DNA of 64,000 nucleotides from positions 112,501 through 176,500 of the forward strand of contig NZ_VSSR01000023.1 of the NCBI RefSeq assembly GCF_008123515.1. The letters run 5' to 3'. Each line of letters begins with the position of its first letter. Positions within the stretch are counted from its first letter, which is position 1. This DNA comes from Bradyrhizobium cytisi (GTDB lineage Bacteria; Pseudomonadota; Alphaproteobacteria; Rhizobiales; Xanthobacteraceae). A model generated the notes under the pieces. It did not search any database. It had not been told where the DNA came from and saw nothing but the letters and a program-made list of their open reading frames with translations. Made by a program: the position numbers and the translations under genes. Below, in pieces: positions 16,383-23,803 of the stretch.

Positions 16383-17627
16383 ATGAATTTCGACGACACC
16401 CCGCAGGAAGCCGCATTCCGCGAGACCGCGCGCAGATGGGTCGCCGCCAACGCGCCGAAGGAGTTTGAGCAGGAGCTGTCAAAATCGTCGCTCGGCCGCA
16501 TCAGGCTTGCGAAGCATGACATGGTCGAGGTCGGTAAGGCCTGGCAGAAGAAGAAGGCGGAGGGCGGCTGGGCCTGCCTGCACTGGCCGAAGGAATATGG
16601 CGGTCGCGGCGCAACGCCGATTGAGCGCGTGATCTGGCAGCAGGAGGAGGGCGTCTACGGCAAGCTGACGCAGCCGTTCCAGATCGGCGAGGGCATGTGC
16701 GGCCCAACCGTGATGGCCTGGGGCAGCGAAGATGCCAAGCGCCGTTATCTGCCGAAGCTCGCCGCGGGCGAGGAGATCTGGTGTCAGCTGTTCTCCGAGC
16801 CATCGGCCGGCTCCGACGTTGCGGGTCTGCGCACACGCGCGGAGAAGAACGGCGACAATTGGGTGGTCAACGGCCAGAAGATCTGGACCTCGGGCGCACA
16901 TTATTCCGACTTCGGTCTCCTGATCGCGCGCACCGATCCGAACGTGCCCAAGCACAAGGGCCTTACCATGTTCTTCCTGGACATGAAGAGCCCCGGCGTC
17001 GAGGTGCGGCCGATCAAGCAGGCCAACGGCATGCAGGAGTTCAATGAGGTCTATTTCACCGACGTCGTGATTCCCGACAGCCAGCGGCTCGGCGCCGTCG
17101 GCGAGGGCTGGAGCGTGTCGCTGACCACGCTGATGAACGAGCGCATGTCGATCGGCTCGCGGCTTGCGACCGGCATGCCTGAATTGTTCGAGCTCTGCTC
17201 CAATTTGATGCTGGAGGATGGCCTTGCCATCGACGATCCCGCCGTGCGCTCGAAGCTTGCGAGCTGGGCGGTGAAATCGAGCGGGCTGAAATACACCAGC
17301 TACCGCGCGATCTCGTCGCTGTCCAAGGGCGAGCGGCCGGGCCCGGAGAATTCCATCGGCAAGCTGGTGTCTGGCATGATGCTTCAGGACATCGCGACCT
17401 ACGCGATGGACCTCCAGGGCGCGGCCGGCGTTCTCACGGGCGTGGACGAGGAAACGGCGCAGGGGCAATTCCAGCAGATGCTGCTGTCCTCGCCCTCGAT
17501 GCGCATCGCCGGCGGCACCGACGAGATTTTGCGCAACATCATCGCGGAGCGCGTGCTGGGCCTGCCCGGCGACATCCGCGTCGACAAGGATGTGCCGTAT
17601 AACAAGATCCCGACCAAGGGTAGATAA
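16383..17627 (+). CDS. acyl-CoA dehydrogenase (paralogue B)
   Basis: 414 residues. It shares with paralogue A the segments WCQLFSEP, KIWTSGAHYSD, HKGLTMFFLDMKSPGVEVRP and SIGKLV, and the C-terminal NIIAERVLGLPGDIRVDKDV. The differences cluster in the substrate-cavity half (for example LTQPFQIGEGMCGPTVMAWG against LSGMFIIGHGMCGPTMMAFA), which suggests divergence in substrate range after duplication. It starts 9 bp after paralogue A and ends just before repeat copy 3, the likely operon end. Confidence 0.92.
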   Translation: MNFDDTPQEAAFRETARRWVAANAPKEFEQELSKSSLGRIRLAKHDMVEVGKAWQKKKAEGGWACLHWPKEYGGRGATPIERVIWQQEEGVYGKLTQPFQIGEGMCGPTVMAWGSEDAKRRYLPKLAAGEEIWCQLFSEPSAGSDVAGLRTRAEKNGDNWVVNGQKIWTSGAHYSDFGLLIARTDPNVPKHKGLTMFFLDMKSPGVEVRPIKQANGMQEFNEVYFTDVVIPDSQRLGAVGEGWSVSLTTLMNERMSIGSRLATGMPELFELCSNLMLEDGLAIDDPAVRSKLASWAVKSSGLKYTSYRAISSLSKGERPGPENSIGKLVSGMMLQDIATYAMDLQGAAGVLTGVDEETAQGQFQQMLLSSPSMRIAGGTDEILRNIIAERVLGLPGDIRVDKDVPYNKIPTKGR

Positions 17628-17635
17628 GAGATCTT

Positions 17636-17750
17636 GTGTCCCGGACGCGGTGCGGCGCGAAGTGCCGCTCCGCAGAGCCGGGACCCAGGAGCCACAATGG
17701 GCCCCGGCTCTGCGCCGCATCACTTCGTGCTGCGTCGCGTCCGGGGCACG
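17636..17750. repeat. dispersed palindromic intergenic repeat, copy 3
   Basis: It starts GTGTCCCGGACGCGGTGCGG and ends GCGTCCGGGGCACG. The left half is nearly identical to copy 2. It separates the dehydrogenase operon from the nitroreductase gene and can fold into a long hairpin. Confidence 0.8.
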
Positions 17751-17765
17751 AAAGCGAGCTAGGCA

Positions 17766-18467
17766 ATGGACGCTAAAGCAAATCAGACCCAAGACCGCAT
17801 CGGCGTGCTAGAAGGGCTCCTCAACGAGCGCTACTCCGTCCGCGCTTTCCTGCCGAAAGATGTCGACCGCGCCACCATCGAGCATGTGCTGACCACGGCA
17901 CAGCGGACCGCATCCTGGTGCAACAGCCAGCCCTGGCAGGTCATCATCGCCAGCGGCGAGGCCAAGGAGCGCTTCCGCCAGCTGATCTACAAGGAGGCAT
18001 CGGGCGGCCTCGGCGACGATTATGATTTCACGCCGCCGCGTGAATATGTCGGCGTCTATCTCGAACGCCGCCGCGAGAGCGGATTCCAGCTCTACAACAC
18101 GCTGGGCATCCCCCGCGGCGACAAGATGGGCTACGCCAGGCAGGCGCTGGAGAATTACAATTTCTTCGGCGCACCGCATGTCGCGATCGTTCACACCAGC
18201 GAGCCGCTCGGCATCTACGGTGCGATCGATTGCGGGGCCTACGTGTCGAATTTCATGCTCGCGGCCCAGGCGCTCGGGCTCGGCACGATTCCGCAGGCAG
18301 CACTTGCGCGCCATTCCGGCCTGATCCGTCGTCACTTCAACCTGTCCGACGACCGCCGTGTCGTCTGCGGCATCTCGTTCGGCTATGCCGACCACGCGCA
18401 CCAGGTCAACAGCTACCGCACCACGCGCGCAACCGTCGTCGACACAGTGACGTTCGTCGAGAAGTGA
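17766..18467 (+). CDS. nitroreductase-family flavoprotein
   Basis: 233 residues. It has the FMN-binding opening ERYSVRAFLPKDV and ASWCNSQPWQVIIASG, and the late AAQALGLGTIPQAAL segment, all typical of the nitroreductase fold (FMN dimer using NAD(P)H). Physiological substrates of this subfamily are usually unknown; quinones, nitroaromatics and enoates are common in vitro. It follows the acyl-CoA dehydrogenase operon across repeat copy 3 and may be expressed with it or independently. It is convergent with ecfG. Confidence 0.88.
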   Translation: MDAKANQTQDRIGVLEGLLNERYSVRAFLPKDVDRATIEHVLTTAQRTASWCNSQPWQVIIASGEAKERFRQLIYKEASGGLGDDYDFTPPREYVGVYLERRRESGFQLYNTLGIPRGDKMGYARQALENYNFFGAPHVAIVHTSEPLGIYGAIDCGAYVSNFMLAAQALGLGTIPQAALARHSGLIRRHFNLSDDRRVVCGISFGYADHAHQVNSYRTTRATVVDTVTFVEK

Positions 18468-18555
18468 CTGAGCGGAAATAAACTGCCCACACGCACGTAA
18501 AGGCGATCGCGCAAACAGCCGCCTTCACAGCTGTCGCCTTCAGTCGATTGACGCG

Positions 18556-19104
18556 CTATCCGCCGCTGCCGCCGATTACGGCGCGCACGGTCTCGTCGGG
18601 CCCGAAGTCCTCGGCGCCGTCGACATAGAGCAGCGCGGCGAGCTTCGAGCGCGCGCGGTTGACGCGGCTCTTGATGGTGCCGACCGCACAGCCGCAGATC
18701 GAGGCCGCATCCTCATAGGAGAAGCCAGAGGCGCCGACCAGGATGAGCGCCTCGCGCTGGTCCTGCGGAAGCTTCTCGAGCGCGGTGCGAAACTCCTCGA
18801 ACTCGAGATGAGCGTTCTGCGAGGGCTGCGTCTTCAGCGTCTTGGCATAGTTGCCCTCGGCATCCTCGACCTCGCGCCGCCGCTTGCGATAGTCGGAGCG
18901 GAATAGGTTGCGCAGGATCGTGAACAGCCACGCCGGCAGGTTGGAGCCGGGCTGGAATGAGTCGATGTTGGCGAGTGCGCGCAACAGCGTCTCCTGAACC
19001 AAATCGTCGGCGCGGTCCGCATTGCCGCTGAGCGAGATCGCGAACGCGCGAAGGCTCGGCACGGCCGCGAGGATGTCGTCACGCAGGGAGTTCGTGAGAG
19101 GCAT
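18556..19104 (-). CDS. ecfG: general stress response ECF sigma factor EcfG
   Basis: 182 residues. Region 2 (RADDLVQETLLRALANIDSF) and region 4 (LPQDQREALILVGASGFSYE, then CAVGTIKSRVNRARSKL) are clear. Size, the adjacent anti-sigma gene nepR and divergent phyR identify it as EcfG rather than another ECF group. Its ATG overlaps the nepR TAA by one base (TAATG), so translation is coupled. It directs transcription from GGAAC-N16/17-CGTT promoters when PhyR sequesters NepR. At least one such promoter (sodB) lies in the window. Confidence 0.95.
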   Translation of the reverse strand: MPLTNSLRDDILAAVPSLRAFAISLSGNADRADDLVQETLLRALANIDSFQPGSNLPAWLFTILRNLFRSDYRKRRREVEDAEGNYAKTLKTQPSQNAHLEFEEFRTALEKLPQDQREALILVGASGFSYEDAASICGCAVGTIKSRVNRARSKLAALLYVDGAEDFGPDETVRAVIGGSGG

Positions 19105-19337
19105 TAATCCCTCCCATTGTTGTCGTTGGAGCCCCCAGCCCCATTCTCGTTCTGGGATCCACCTCCCGGCGCATCAAGCCTCTTGATGAGCTCCGCGAAC
19201 CGGTCCGGAACCCCCTGCCGCACGACGTCGTCGTACATGGCGCGCAGTTGGTGCCCGATCCGGGATTGGATCTCCGGAGTGAGGCCTCCCTTGCCGGGGG
19301 TCGTGCTTTTGCTGGCTTGAGACTTGAGATCTTTCAT
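19104..19337 (-). CDS. nepR: anti-sigma factor NepR
   Basis: 77 residues from the ATG at 19337 (MKDLKSQASKSTTPGKGGLT). The conserved NepR core is the stretch around PEIQSRIGHQLRAMYDDVV and PDRFAELIKRLD, followed by a disordered Gly/Asn-rich tail. It binds EcfG in unstressed cells and is titrated by phosphorylated PhyR. It is short and lies directly upstream of ecfG with a one-base stop/start overlap, so the two are made in fixed proportion. The open frame extends far upstream, but the family length supports this start. Confidence 0.92.
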   Translation of the reverse strand: MKDLKSQASKSTTPGKGGLTPEIQSRIGHQLRAMYDDVVRQGVPDRFAELIKRLDAPGGGSQNENGAGGSNDNNGRD

Positions 19338-19439
19338 GACCTGTTCCACGTTTCCCCGAGTTAAGTGACTGCAAAATCGAGAAGTTTTCTCAACCGGGAG
19401 CCGTTCCCTGGATGAGTTCAATTCGAGCTTCGACAAAAA

Positions 19440-19459
19440 GTTCCCAGGCCCATGGGAAC
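19440..19459. promoter_or_regulatory. back-to-back sigma-EcfG -35-like dyad
   Basis: GTTCCCAGGCCCATGGGAAC is a near-perfect palindrome carrying a GGAAC element on each strand. On the plus strand, GGAAC (19455-19459) is followed after 16 bp by CGTA, a one-base mismatch to the CGTT -10 element, so it may be a phyR promoter. No good -10 was found for the minus-strand copy. Confidence 0.45.
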
Positions 19460-19494
19460 TTTTCTTATCCTGAAGCGTAATTAGCCCCAGTAGG

Positions 19495-19522
19495 GGAACC
19501 CGGGTCTCCCCCTTGTAGTTCC
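19495..19522. promoter_or_regulatory. overlapping bidirectional sigma-EcfG promoter candidate for phyR and nepR-ecfG
   Basis: On the plus strand GGAAC (19495-19499) is followed by AGTT (19517-19520) with a 17-bp spacer. On the minus strand GGAAC (19522-19518) is followed by GGTT (19500-19497), also with a 17-bp spacer. Thus each -35 overlaps the opposite -10. Spacing is right and the GTT core is kept on both strands, but the first -10 base deviates from CGTT. Autoregulation of both sides by EcfG is known in related bacteria. Confidence 0.55.
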
Positions 19523-19559
19523 TGATTTTTGAGGCTGGCCCGAAATGAATGGAGTGGGG

Positions 19560-20366
19560 ATGTCCCGTTCGCAGCTTGTTGCTGAGCACTTGCCGTTGTT
19601 GCGCCGGTATGCACGCGCCCTGACGGGCAGCCAGGCCTCCGGTGACGCCTATGTCGCCGCCATGTTGGAAGCCATGCTGGGGGATCCGTCGGTGCTCGAC
19701 GAGAGCCATGGGCCGCGCGCCGGCCTGTTCCGGCTGTTCACCCAGATCTGGAATTCCGTCTCGGTCAATGACGACGCCGAGGTGGCGACACTGCCGATGC
19801 CGCCGGAGCGGCGGCTGTCCAATATCACGCCGCTGCCGCGGCAGGCCTTCCTGCTGCTTTCGCTCGAAGGATTTTCGGAAGAGGAAGTCGCCTATATTCT
19901 CGCGACCGATGTCGCCGAGACGCGGCGGCTGGCCGATGCCGCCGGCCGCGAGATGGCGGCCGAGATCGCGACCGACGTCCTGATCATCGAGGACGAGACC
20001 TTCATCGCCATGGACCTCGAGAGCCTGGTGAAGAATCTCGGTCACAATGTCGTTGGCGTCGCGCGCACCCATGCCGATGCGGTGGCGCTGGCCAAGAACA
20101 AGCGGCCGGGCCTCATCCTCGCCGACATCCAGCTCGCCGACGGCTCGTCGGGTCTGGATGCCGTCAACGAACTGCTCCGCACCTTCGAGGTGCCGGTGGT
20201 GTTCATCACCGCCTATCCGGAGCGCTTCCTCACCGGCGAGCGTCCGGAGCCGGCTTTCCTGATCTCAAAGCCGTTCCAGCCCGCGATGGTGTCGGCGGTG
20301 GCAAGCCAGGCGCTGTTCTTCCAGCGCAACTCGCGCAACCGCACGCCGAAGGCGCCGGCGGCGTAA
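19560..20366 (+). CDS. phyR: general stress response regulator PhyR
   Basis: 268 residues from the ATG at 19560, which has GGAG six bases upstream; an ATG at 19545 is also in frame. Residues 1-130 form the sigma-factor-like domain (MSRSQLVAEHLPLLRRYARA; then PLPRQAFLLLSLEGFSEEEV) that captures NepR. Residues 138-255 are a receiver domain with acidic pocket Glu144/Asp145, phospho-acceptor Asp189, Thr217 and Lys237. It lies divergently from nepR-ecfG. A cognate HWE-type kinase is not in the window. Confidence 0.95.
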   Translation: MSRSQLVAEHLPLLRRYARALTGSQASGDAYVAAMLEAMLGDPSVLDESHGPRAGLFRLFTQIWNSVSVNDDAEVATLPMPPERRLSNITPLPRQAFLLLSLEGFSEEEVAYILATDVAETRRLADAAGREMAAEIATDVLIIEDETFIAMDLESLVKNLGHNVVGVARTHADAVALAKNKRPGLILADIQLADGSSGLDAVNELLRTFEVPVVFITAYPERFLTGERPEPAFLISKPFQPAMVSAVASQALFFQRNSRNRTPKAPAA

Positions 20367-20402
20367 TAGGCGCTGCGGCGAGCTATCTGACGATGATGAT
20401 TC

Positions 20403-20432
20403 GATCCGGCGTGCTGCAAGGCACGCCGGATC
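20403..20432 (+). terminator. strong hairpin after phyR
   Basis: GATCCGGCGTGC (20403-20414) and GCACGCCGGATC (20421-20432) form a perfect 12-bp stem with a 6-nt loop (TGCAAG), 37 bp after the phyR stop. Only a short TTCC follows, so it is an intrinsic-terminator-like or RNA-stabilising hairpin rather than a textbook terminator. Confidence 0.6.
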
Positions 20433-20511
20433 TTCCGTGCCTGCTCGGGCTGCTTGACGCGCGTCGTGTTCACCGCTCATACCTCGCATTGCCCTCATCG
20501 GAGACGTGCCC

Positions 20512-21126
20512 ATGGACCAGCAGCTCCTCGACCGCCTCGCCATCCGCGACCTCGTCGAGAACTGGGCGGTGTGGCGCGACGCCGGTGACTGGGAGCGCTT
20601 TGCCACGGTCTGGCACGAAGAAGGCTGGATGTCCGCCACCTGGTTTCAGGGGCCGGCGCGGGATTTTATGCGCGTCAGCCAGGAGGGCTTTGCCAAGGGC
20701 GTGCGCATCCTGCATTTCCTCGGCGGCACCAGCATCGACCTCGCCGGCGAGCGGGCCATTGCGCAAACCAAGATGACCATCTCACAGCGGGCCCTGGTGC
20801 ACGACGTGCTCTGCGACGTCGTCTGCACCGGCCGCTTCTACGATTTCGTGGAGAAGCGGCATGACCAATCAGGTATTGGCAAATGGGGCATCGTGCGCCG
20901 CCAGCCGATCTACGAGAAGGACCGGATTGATCCGGTCGATCCCGCCGCAACACTTCAACTCGACCAAAAGGCGCTCGCCGCGCTGCCTGAGGGCTACCGC
21001 CACCTCGCCTACATGCAGGAGCTGATCGGCTACAAGGTCAAGCGCGACATGCCGGGCCTGACCGGCCCCGAGGTCGAGAAGCTCTATGGCGAGGGGCGGG
21101 ACTGGCTTGCGGGGCTCGGCCGATAG
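20512..21126 (+). CDS. SnoaL-like / NTF2-fold protein
   Basis: 204 residues from the ATG at 20512 (GTG at 20506 also possible). The opening DQQLLDRLAIRDLVENWAVW RD-type segment and the following GDWERFATVWHEEGWMSATW (WxxxFAxVW pattern) are characteristic of SnoaL-like NTF2 proteins, a cone-shaped fold with a hydrophobic pocket. Members include dehydratases and isomerases, but most are uncharacterised. No partner genes: it sits alone between phyR and a degenerate sdhA fragment. Family assignment is firm, function unknown. Confidence 0.75.
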   Translation: MDQQLLDRLAIRDLVENWAVWRDAGDWERFATVWHEEGWMSATWFQGPARDFMRVSQEGFAKGVRILHFLGGTSIDLAGERAIAQTKMTISQRALVHDVLCDVVCTGRFYDFVEKRHDQSGIGKWGIVRRQPIYEKDRIDPVDPAATLQLDQKALAALPEGYRHLAYMQELIGYKVKRDMPGLTGPEVEKLYGEGRDWLAGLGR

Positions 21127-21300
21127 TGTCGGGCACTCCAGCCAAGACTTGCCTGCCTTCTTGCAGAATGCTTCGCGACCGAAACACCGTCGCGTAGGTC
21201 TGCATCGCGCGTTGCATCTCGAGCCTAAGCGCGGGTGTCGGCGTCCCGCCCTTGGCATTACGCAGGCTGTCGAACCGGGCCAACGCCGCGCCCTTCACGA
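21127..21300 (-). pseudogene. C-terminal relic of a succinate dehydrogenase/fumarate reductase flavoprotein (SdhA-like)
   Basis: Minus-strand frame reads ALARFDSLRNAKGGTPTPAL then RLEMQRAMQTYATVFRSRSI and LQEGRQV. This follows the SdhA C-terminal pattern (RFDKxRNAxGxTPTAxLRLxMQRxMQxxAAVFRxxxxLxEG). An in-frame stop lies just upstream and no N-terminal part exists, so it is a broken partial copy; the functional sdhA must be elsewhere. It marks the left border of the hydrogenase-like region. Confidence 0.6.
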
Positions 21301-21466
21301 ATTTCCACCGTCATTGCGCGCGACGCATTGGCTGCCGACAATTCCCGGAGGCGTTTGCGCTTAGATTAGATGTTTTAAATATCACTTCTTGACAATATAA
21401 CATGATTAATTACGATGCAGGGATGATGCATAGTATTCGATCGAACCCGGATAGTAGTGCAATCCG
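21301..21466. other. AT-rich non-coding region upstream of the HTH/hyf-like operon
   Basis: Base composition drops sharply here (TTTTAAATATC, ATATAACATGATTAATTACG), unlike the surrounding DNA. It contains the promoter candidate at 21389-21416 and no gene. Confidence 0.5.
21389..21416 (+). promoter_or_regulatory. sigma-70-type promoter candidate for the hyf-like operon
   Basis: A perfect TTGACA (21389-21394) is followed after 16 bp by TACGAT (21411-21416), 51 bp before the ATG of the HTH gene at 21467. The region is AT-rich. It could drive the HTH gene and the overlapping membrane-complex genes. Confidence 0.45.
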
Positions 21467-21788
21467 ATGATTACAGCGGCTCAATTGCGAGCGGCGAGGG
21501 TGCTCCTCGGCATCGATCAGCGCCGGCTCGCAGAAAATGTCCGGGCTTTCGGTGCCAACCATCCAACGTATGGAGGCCAGTGAGAAAATGGTTCGGGGCA
21601 ATGTCGATTCGCTGGTGAAGCTGATCGCGGCTCTCGACGCCGCCGGCATTGAGTTGATAGACGAAGGGGCGGTCAGTAGCGCCGAGGGACGCGGGGTGCG
21701 CCTGAAAGTCAATTCTGGATCGGCAAAAATCTATTTGAGCAATCGGATAGAAAACAAAGCACCAAGCGGAATGAAGGCGCGCAGGTAA
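21467..21788 (+). pseudogene. XRE-type HTH regulator, frameshifted
   Basis: From the ATG at 21467 the frame reads MITAAQLRAARVLLGIDQRR LAEN and then leaves the family. One base further on, the family sequence resumes as MSGLSVPTIQRMEASEKMVR and continues to a stop at 21788. The break is in GCAGAAAATG, where one A too many separates the frames. The intact homologue at 29021-29341 shows the expected continuous protein (AELAGLSVPTIQRMEAS). The stop overlaps the start of the first membrane gene (TAATG). It may be a true pseudogene, a +1 frameshift site or a sequencing error. Confidence 0.75.
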
Positions 21789-23803
21789 TGTCGGCTGTCG
21801 TCTTGCAAATGCTCTGTGTCGCCGGAATGCTTGGATCGGCAGTCCTGGCGATTGTTCTCAGCCGCTCAACGATCGCCACGGCCATCATCTATAGCGCGAC
21901 GTTAGCCGCGTCTGCGATTGCGTTGATTGGATCCATTCACTGGTTGCTGGGCGATACGACGAACGCCACCGATCTGACCCTCCCAATCGGATTGCCGTGG
22001 CTTGGCGCCCATTTCCGGCTCGACGGGCTGGCTTCGTTTTTTCTTGTTGTCGTCAATCTCGGAGGGACATCGGCAAGCCTTTATGGTCTCGGTTACGGCC
22101 ATCATGAGGAGGCTCCGCAGCGCGTGTTGCCCTTCTTCCCCGCCTTTCTAGCAGGAATGAATCTTGTGGTGCTGGCGGGCGACGCGTTTTCCTATCTGCT
22201 TTGTTGGGAATTCATGTCGCTCGCGTCCTGGGCGCTCGTCATGGCGCACCATCGTGAACCGGGCAACGCGAAAGCCGGTTACGTCTACCTCGTCATGGCG
22301 AGCTTCGGCACGCTCGCATTGCTGCTGGCCTTCGGCCTTTTGGCGGGACCGGCCGGAGACTACGAATTTGCCGCCATTCGCGCGGCTCAACATACGCCCT
22401 ACGTGGCCACGTTGGTGTTGATCTTGATGCTGCTCGGAGCCGGTTCAAAGGCCGGCCTGGTGCCGCTGCACGTCTGGCTACCGCTCGCTCATCCGGCAGC
22501 GCCCAGCCACGTTTCGGCGCTGATGAGCGGTGTCATGACCAAGGTCGCGATCTACGGCTTTATTCGCGTGGTATTCGATCTGCTGGGACAGCCGAGCTGG
22601 TGGGCGAGTGTGATCGTGCTTTCTCTTGGCGGCATCACCGCCGTAATGGGCATCTTGTATGCGATGATGGAAAAGGACCTCAAGCGCCTGCTCGCTTACA
22701 GCACGATCGAAAATATCGGCGTCATCTTCGCAAGCCTCGGCCTTGCATTGGCCTTCCAGGCCAACGGCCTGAAACTGCTGGCCGCGCTCGCGTTCGCTGC
22801 TGCCTTGTTTCACGTTCTCAATCACTCCTTCTTCAAGAGTCTGCTTTTCTTCGGCGCCGGCGCCGTCCTGATCGCGACCGGCGAGCGGGACATGGACAAG
22901 CTGGGTGGTCTCATTCACCGCATGCCGTTCACAAGCTTCGCCGTTCTCGTCGGCTGTGTCTCGATATCGGCGCTTCCACCCTTCAACGGCTTCGTCTCGG
23001 AATGGCTCATGTTCCAGGCCGTGCTGCAGAGCCCGGAGTTGCCGCAATGGGCGCTGAAGATCACCGTGCCTGCGGTCGGTGCTCTATTGGCCCTGGCTGC
23101 TGCGTTAGCCGCGGCGTGTTTCGTCAAGGCATACGGCGTGACCTTTCTCGGGCGACCACGTAGCGTGGCGGCGGAAACCGCGGAGGAAGTCGACCATTAC
23201 TCGCTTTCGGCAATGTTCATCCTCGCCGCGCTTTGCTTGCTGGCCGGAATTTTGCCGGGGCTGGTGATCGACGCGCTTTCGCCGATCACGCTACAGATCC
23301 TCGGCGGCCGCATGCCGATCCAGATCAACGAGCCCTGGCTTTCGATCGTGCCGATTGCGGAGAGTCGCAGTTCATACAATGGATTGCTTGTTATGGTGTT
23401 CATCGCGATATCCGCCTCGTTCGCCGTTGTCTTTATTCATCGCTTTGCCTCTCATGCGTTAAGGCGGGGTCCGGCCTGGGGCTGTGGGTTTTCCGATCCG
23501 ACACCCGCGGCCCAATATTCGGGCGGAAGCTTCGCTCAGCCCATTCGCCGCGTTTTCGGTACGCTCGTGTTCCACGCCCGCGATCATGTCGAGATGCCGG
23601 CCCCCGGGGATATCAGGCCAGCGCGCCTGCGAATCGAATCGCACGATCTGATCTGGGAGGGAATGTATGAGCCGATAGCGGGCGTCGTTGGCTTCGCTGC
23701 CGATAAACTCAATCGCCTGCAGTTCCTGACCATCCGGCGGTATCTCAGCCTGGTTTTTGCGACCCTCGTCACACTCCTTCTGGTCCTCGCAATATGGTCG
23801 TGA
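21788..23803 (+). CDS. hyfB: hydrogenase-4-like antiporter subunit (HyfB/NuoL type)
   Basis: 671 residues with many membrane helices. The Mrp/NuoL-family core is clear: GAGSKAGLVPLHVWLPLAHP (TM7-8 lysine/histidine region), SALMSGVMTKVAIYGF, and YSTIENIGVIFASLG. This is a proton- or sodium-pumping inner-membrane subunit. It overlaps the HTH gene stop (TAATG) and overlaps the next gene (TGATG), so the operon is tightly coupled. HyfB is the closest family; the complex as a whole seems not to be a real hydrogenase (see the large subunit). Confidence 0.88.
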   Translation: MSAVVLQMLCVAGMLGSAVLAIVLSRSTIATAIIYSATLAASAIALIGSIHWLLGDTTNATDLTLPIGLPWLGAHFRLDGLASFFLVVVNLGGTSASLYGLGYGHHEEAPQRVLPFFPAFLAGMNLVVLAGDAFSYLLCWEFMSLASWALVMAHHREPGNAKAGYVYLVMASFGTLALLLAFGLLAGPAGDYEFAAIRAAQHTPYVATLVLILMLLGAGSKAGLVPLHVWLPLAHPAAPSHVSALMSGVMTKVAIYGFIRVVFDLLGQPSWWASVIVLSLGGITAVMGILYAMMEKDLKRLLAYSTIENIGVIFASLGLALAFQANGLKLLAALAFAAALFHVLNHSFFKSLLFFGAGAVLIATGERDMDKLGGLIHRMPFTSFAVLVGCVSISALPPFNGFVSEWLMFQAVLQSPELPQWALKITVPAVGALLALAAALAAACFVKAYGVTFLGRPRSVAAETAEEVDHYSLSAMFILAALCLLAGILPGLVIDALSPITLQILGGRMPIQINEPWLSIVPIAESRSSYNGLLVMVFIAISASFAVVFIHRFASHALRRGPAWGCGFSDPTPAAQYSGGSFAQPIRRVFGTLVFHARDHVEMPAPGDIRPARLRIESHDLIWEGMYEPIAGVVGFAADKLNRLQFLTIRRYLSLVFATLVTLLLVLAIWS

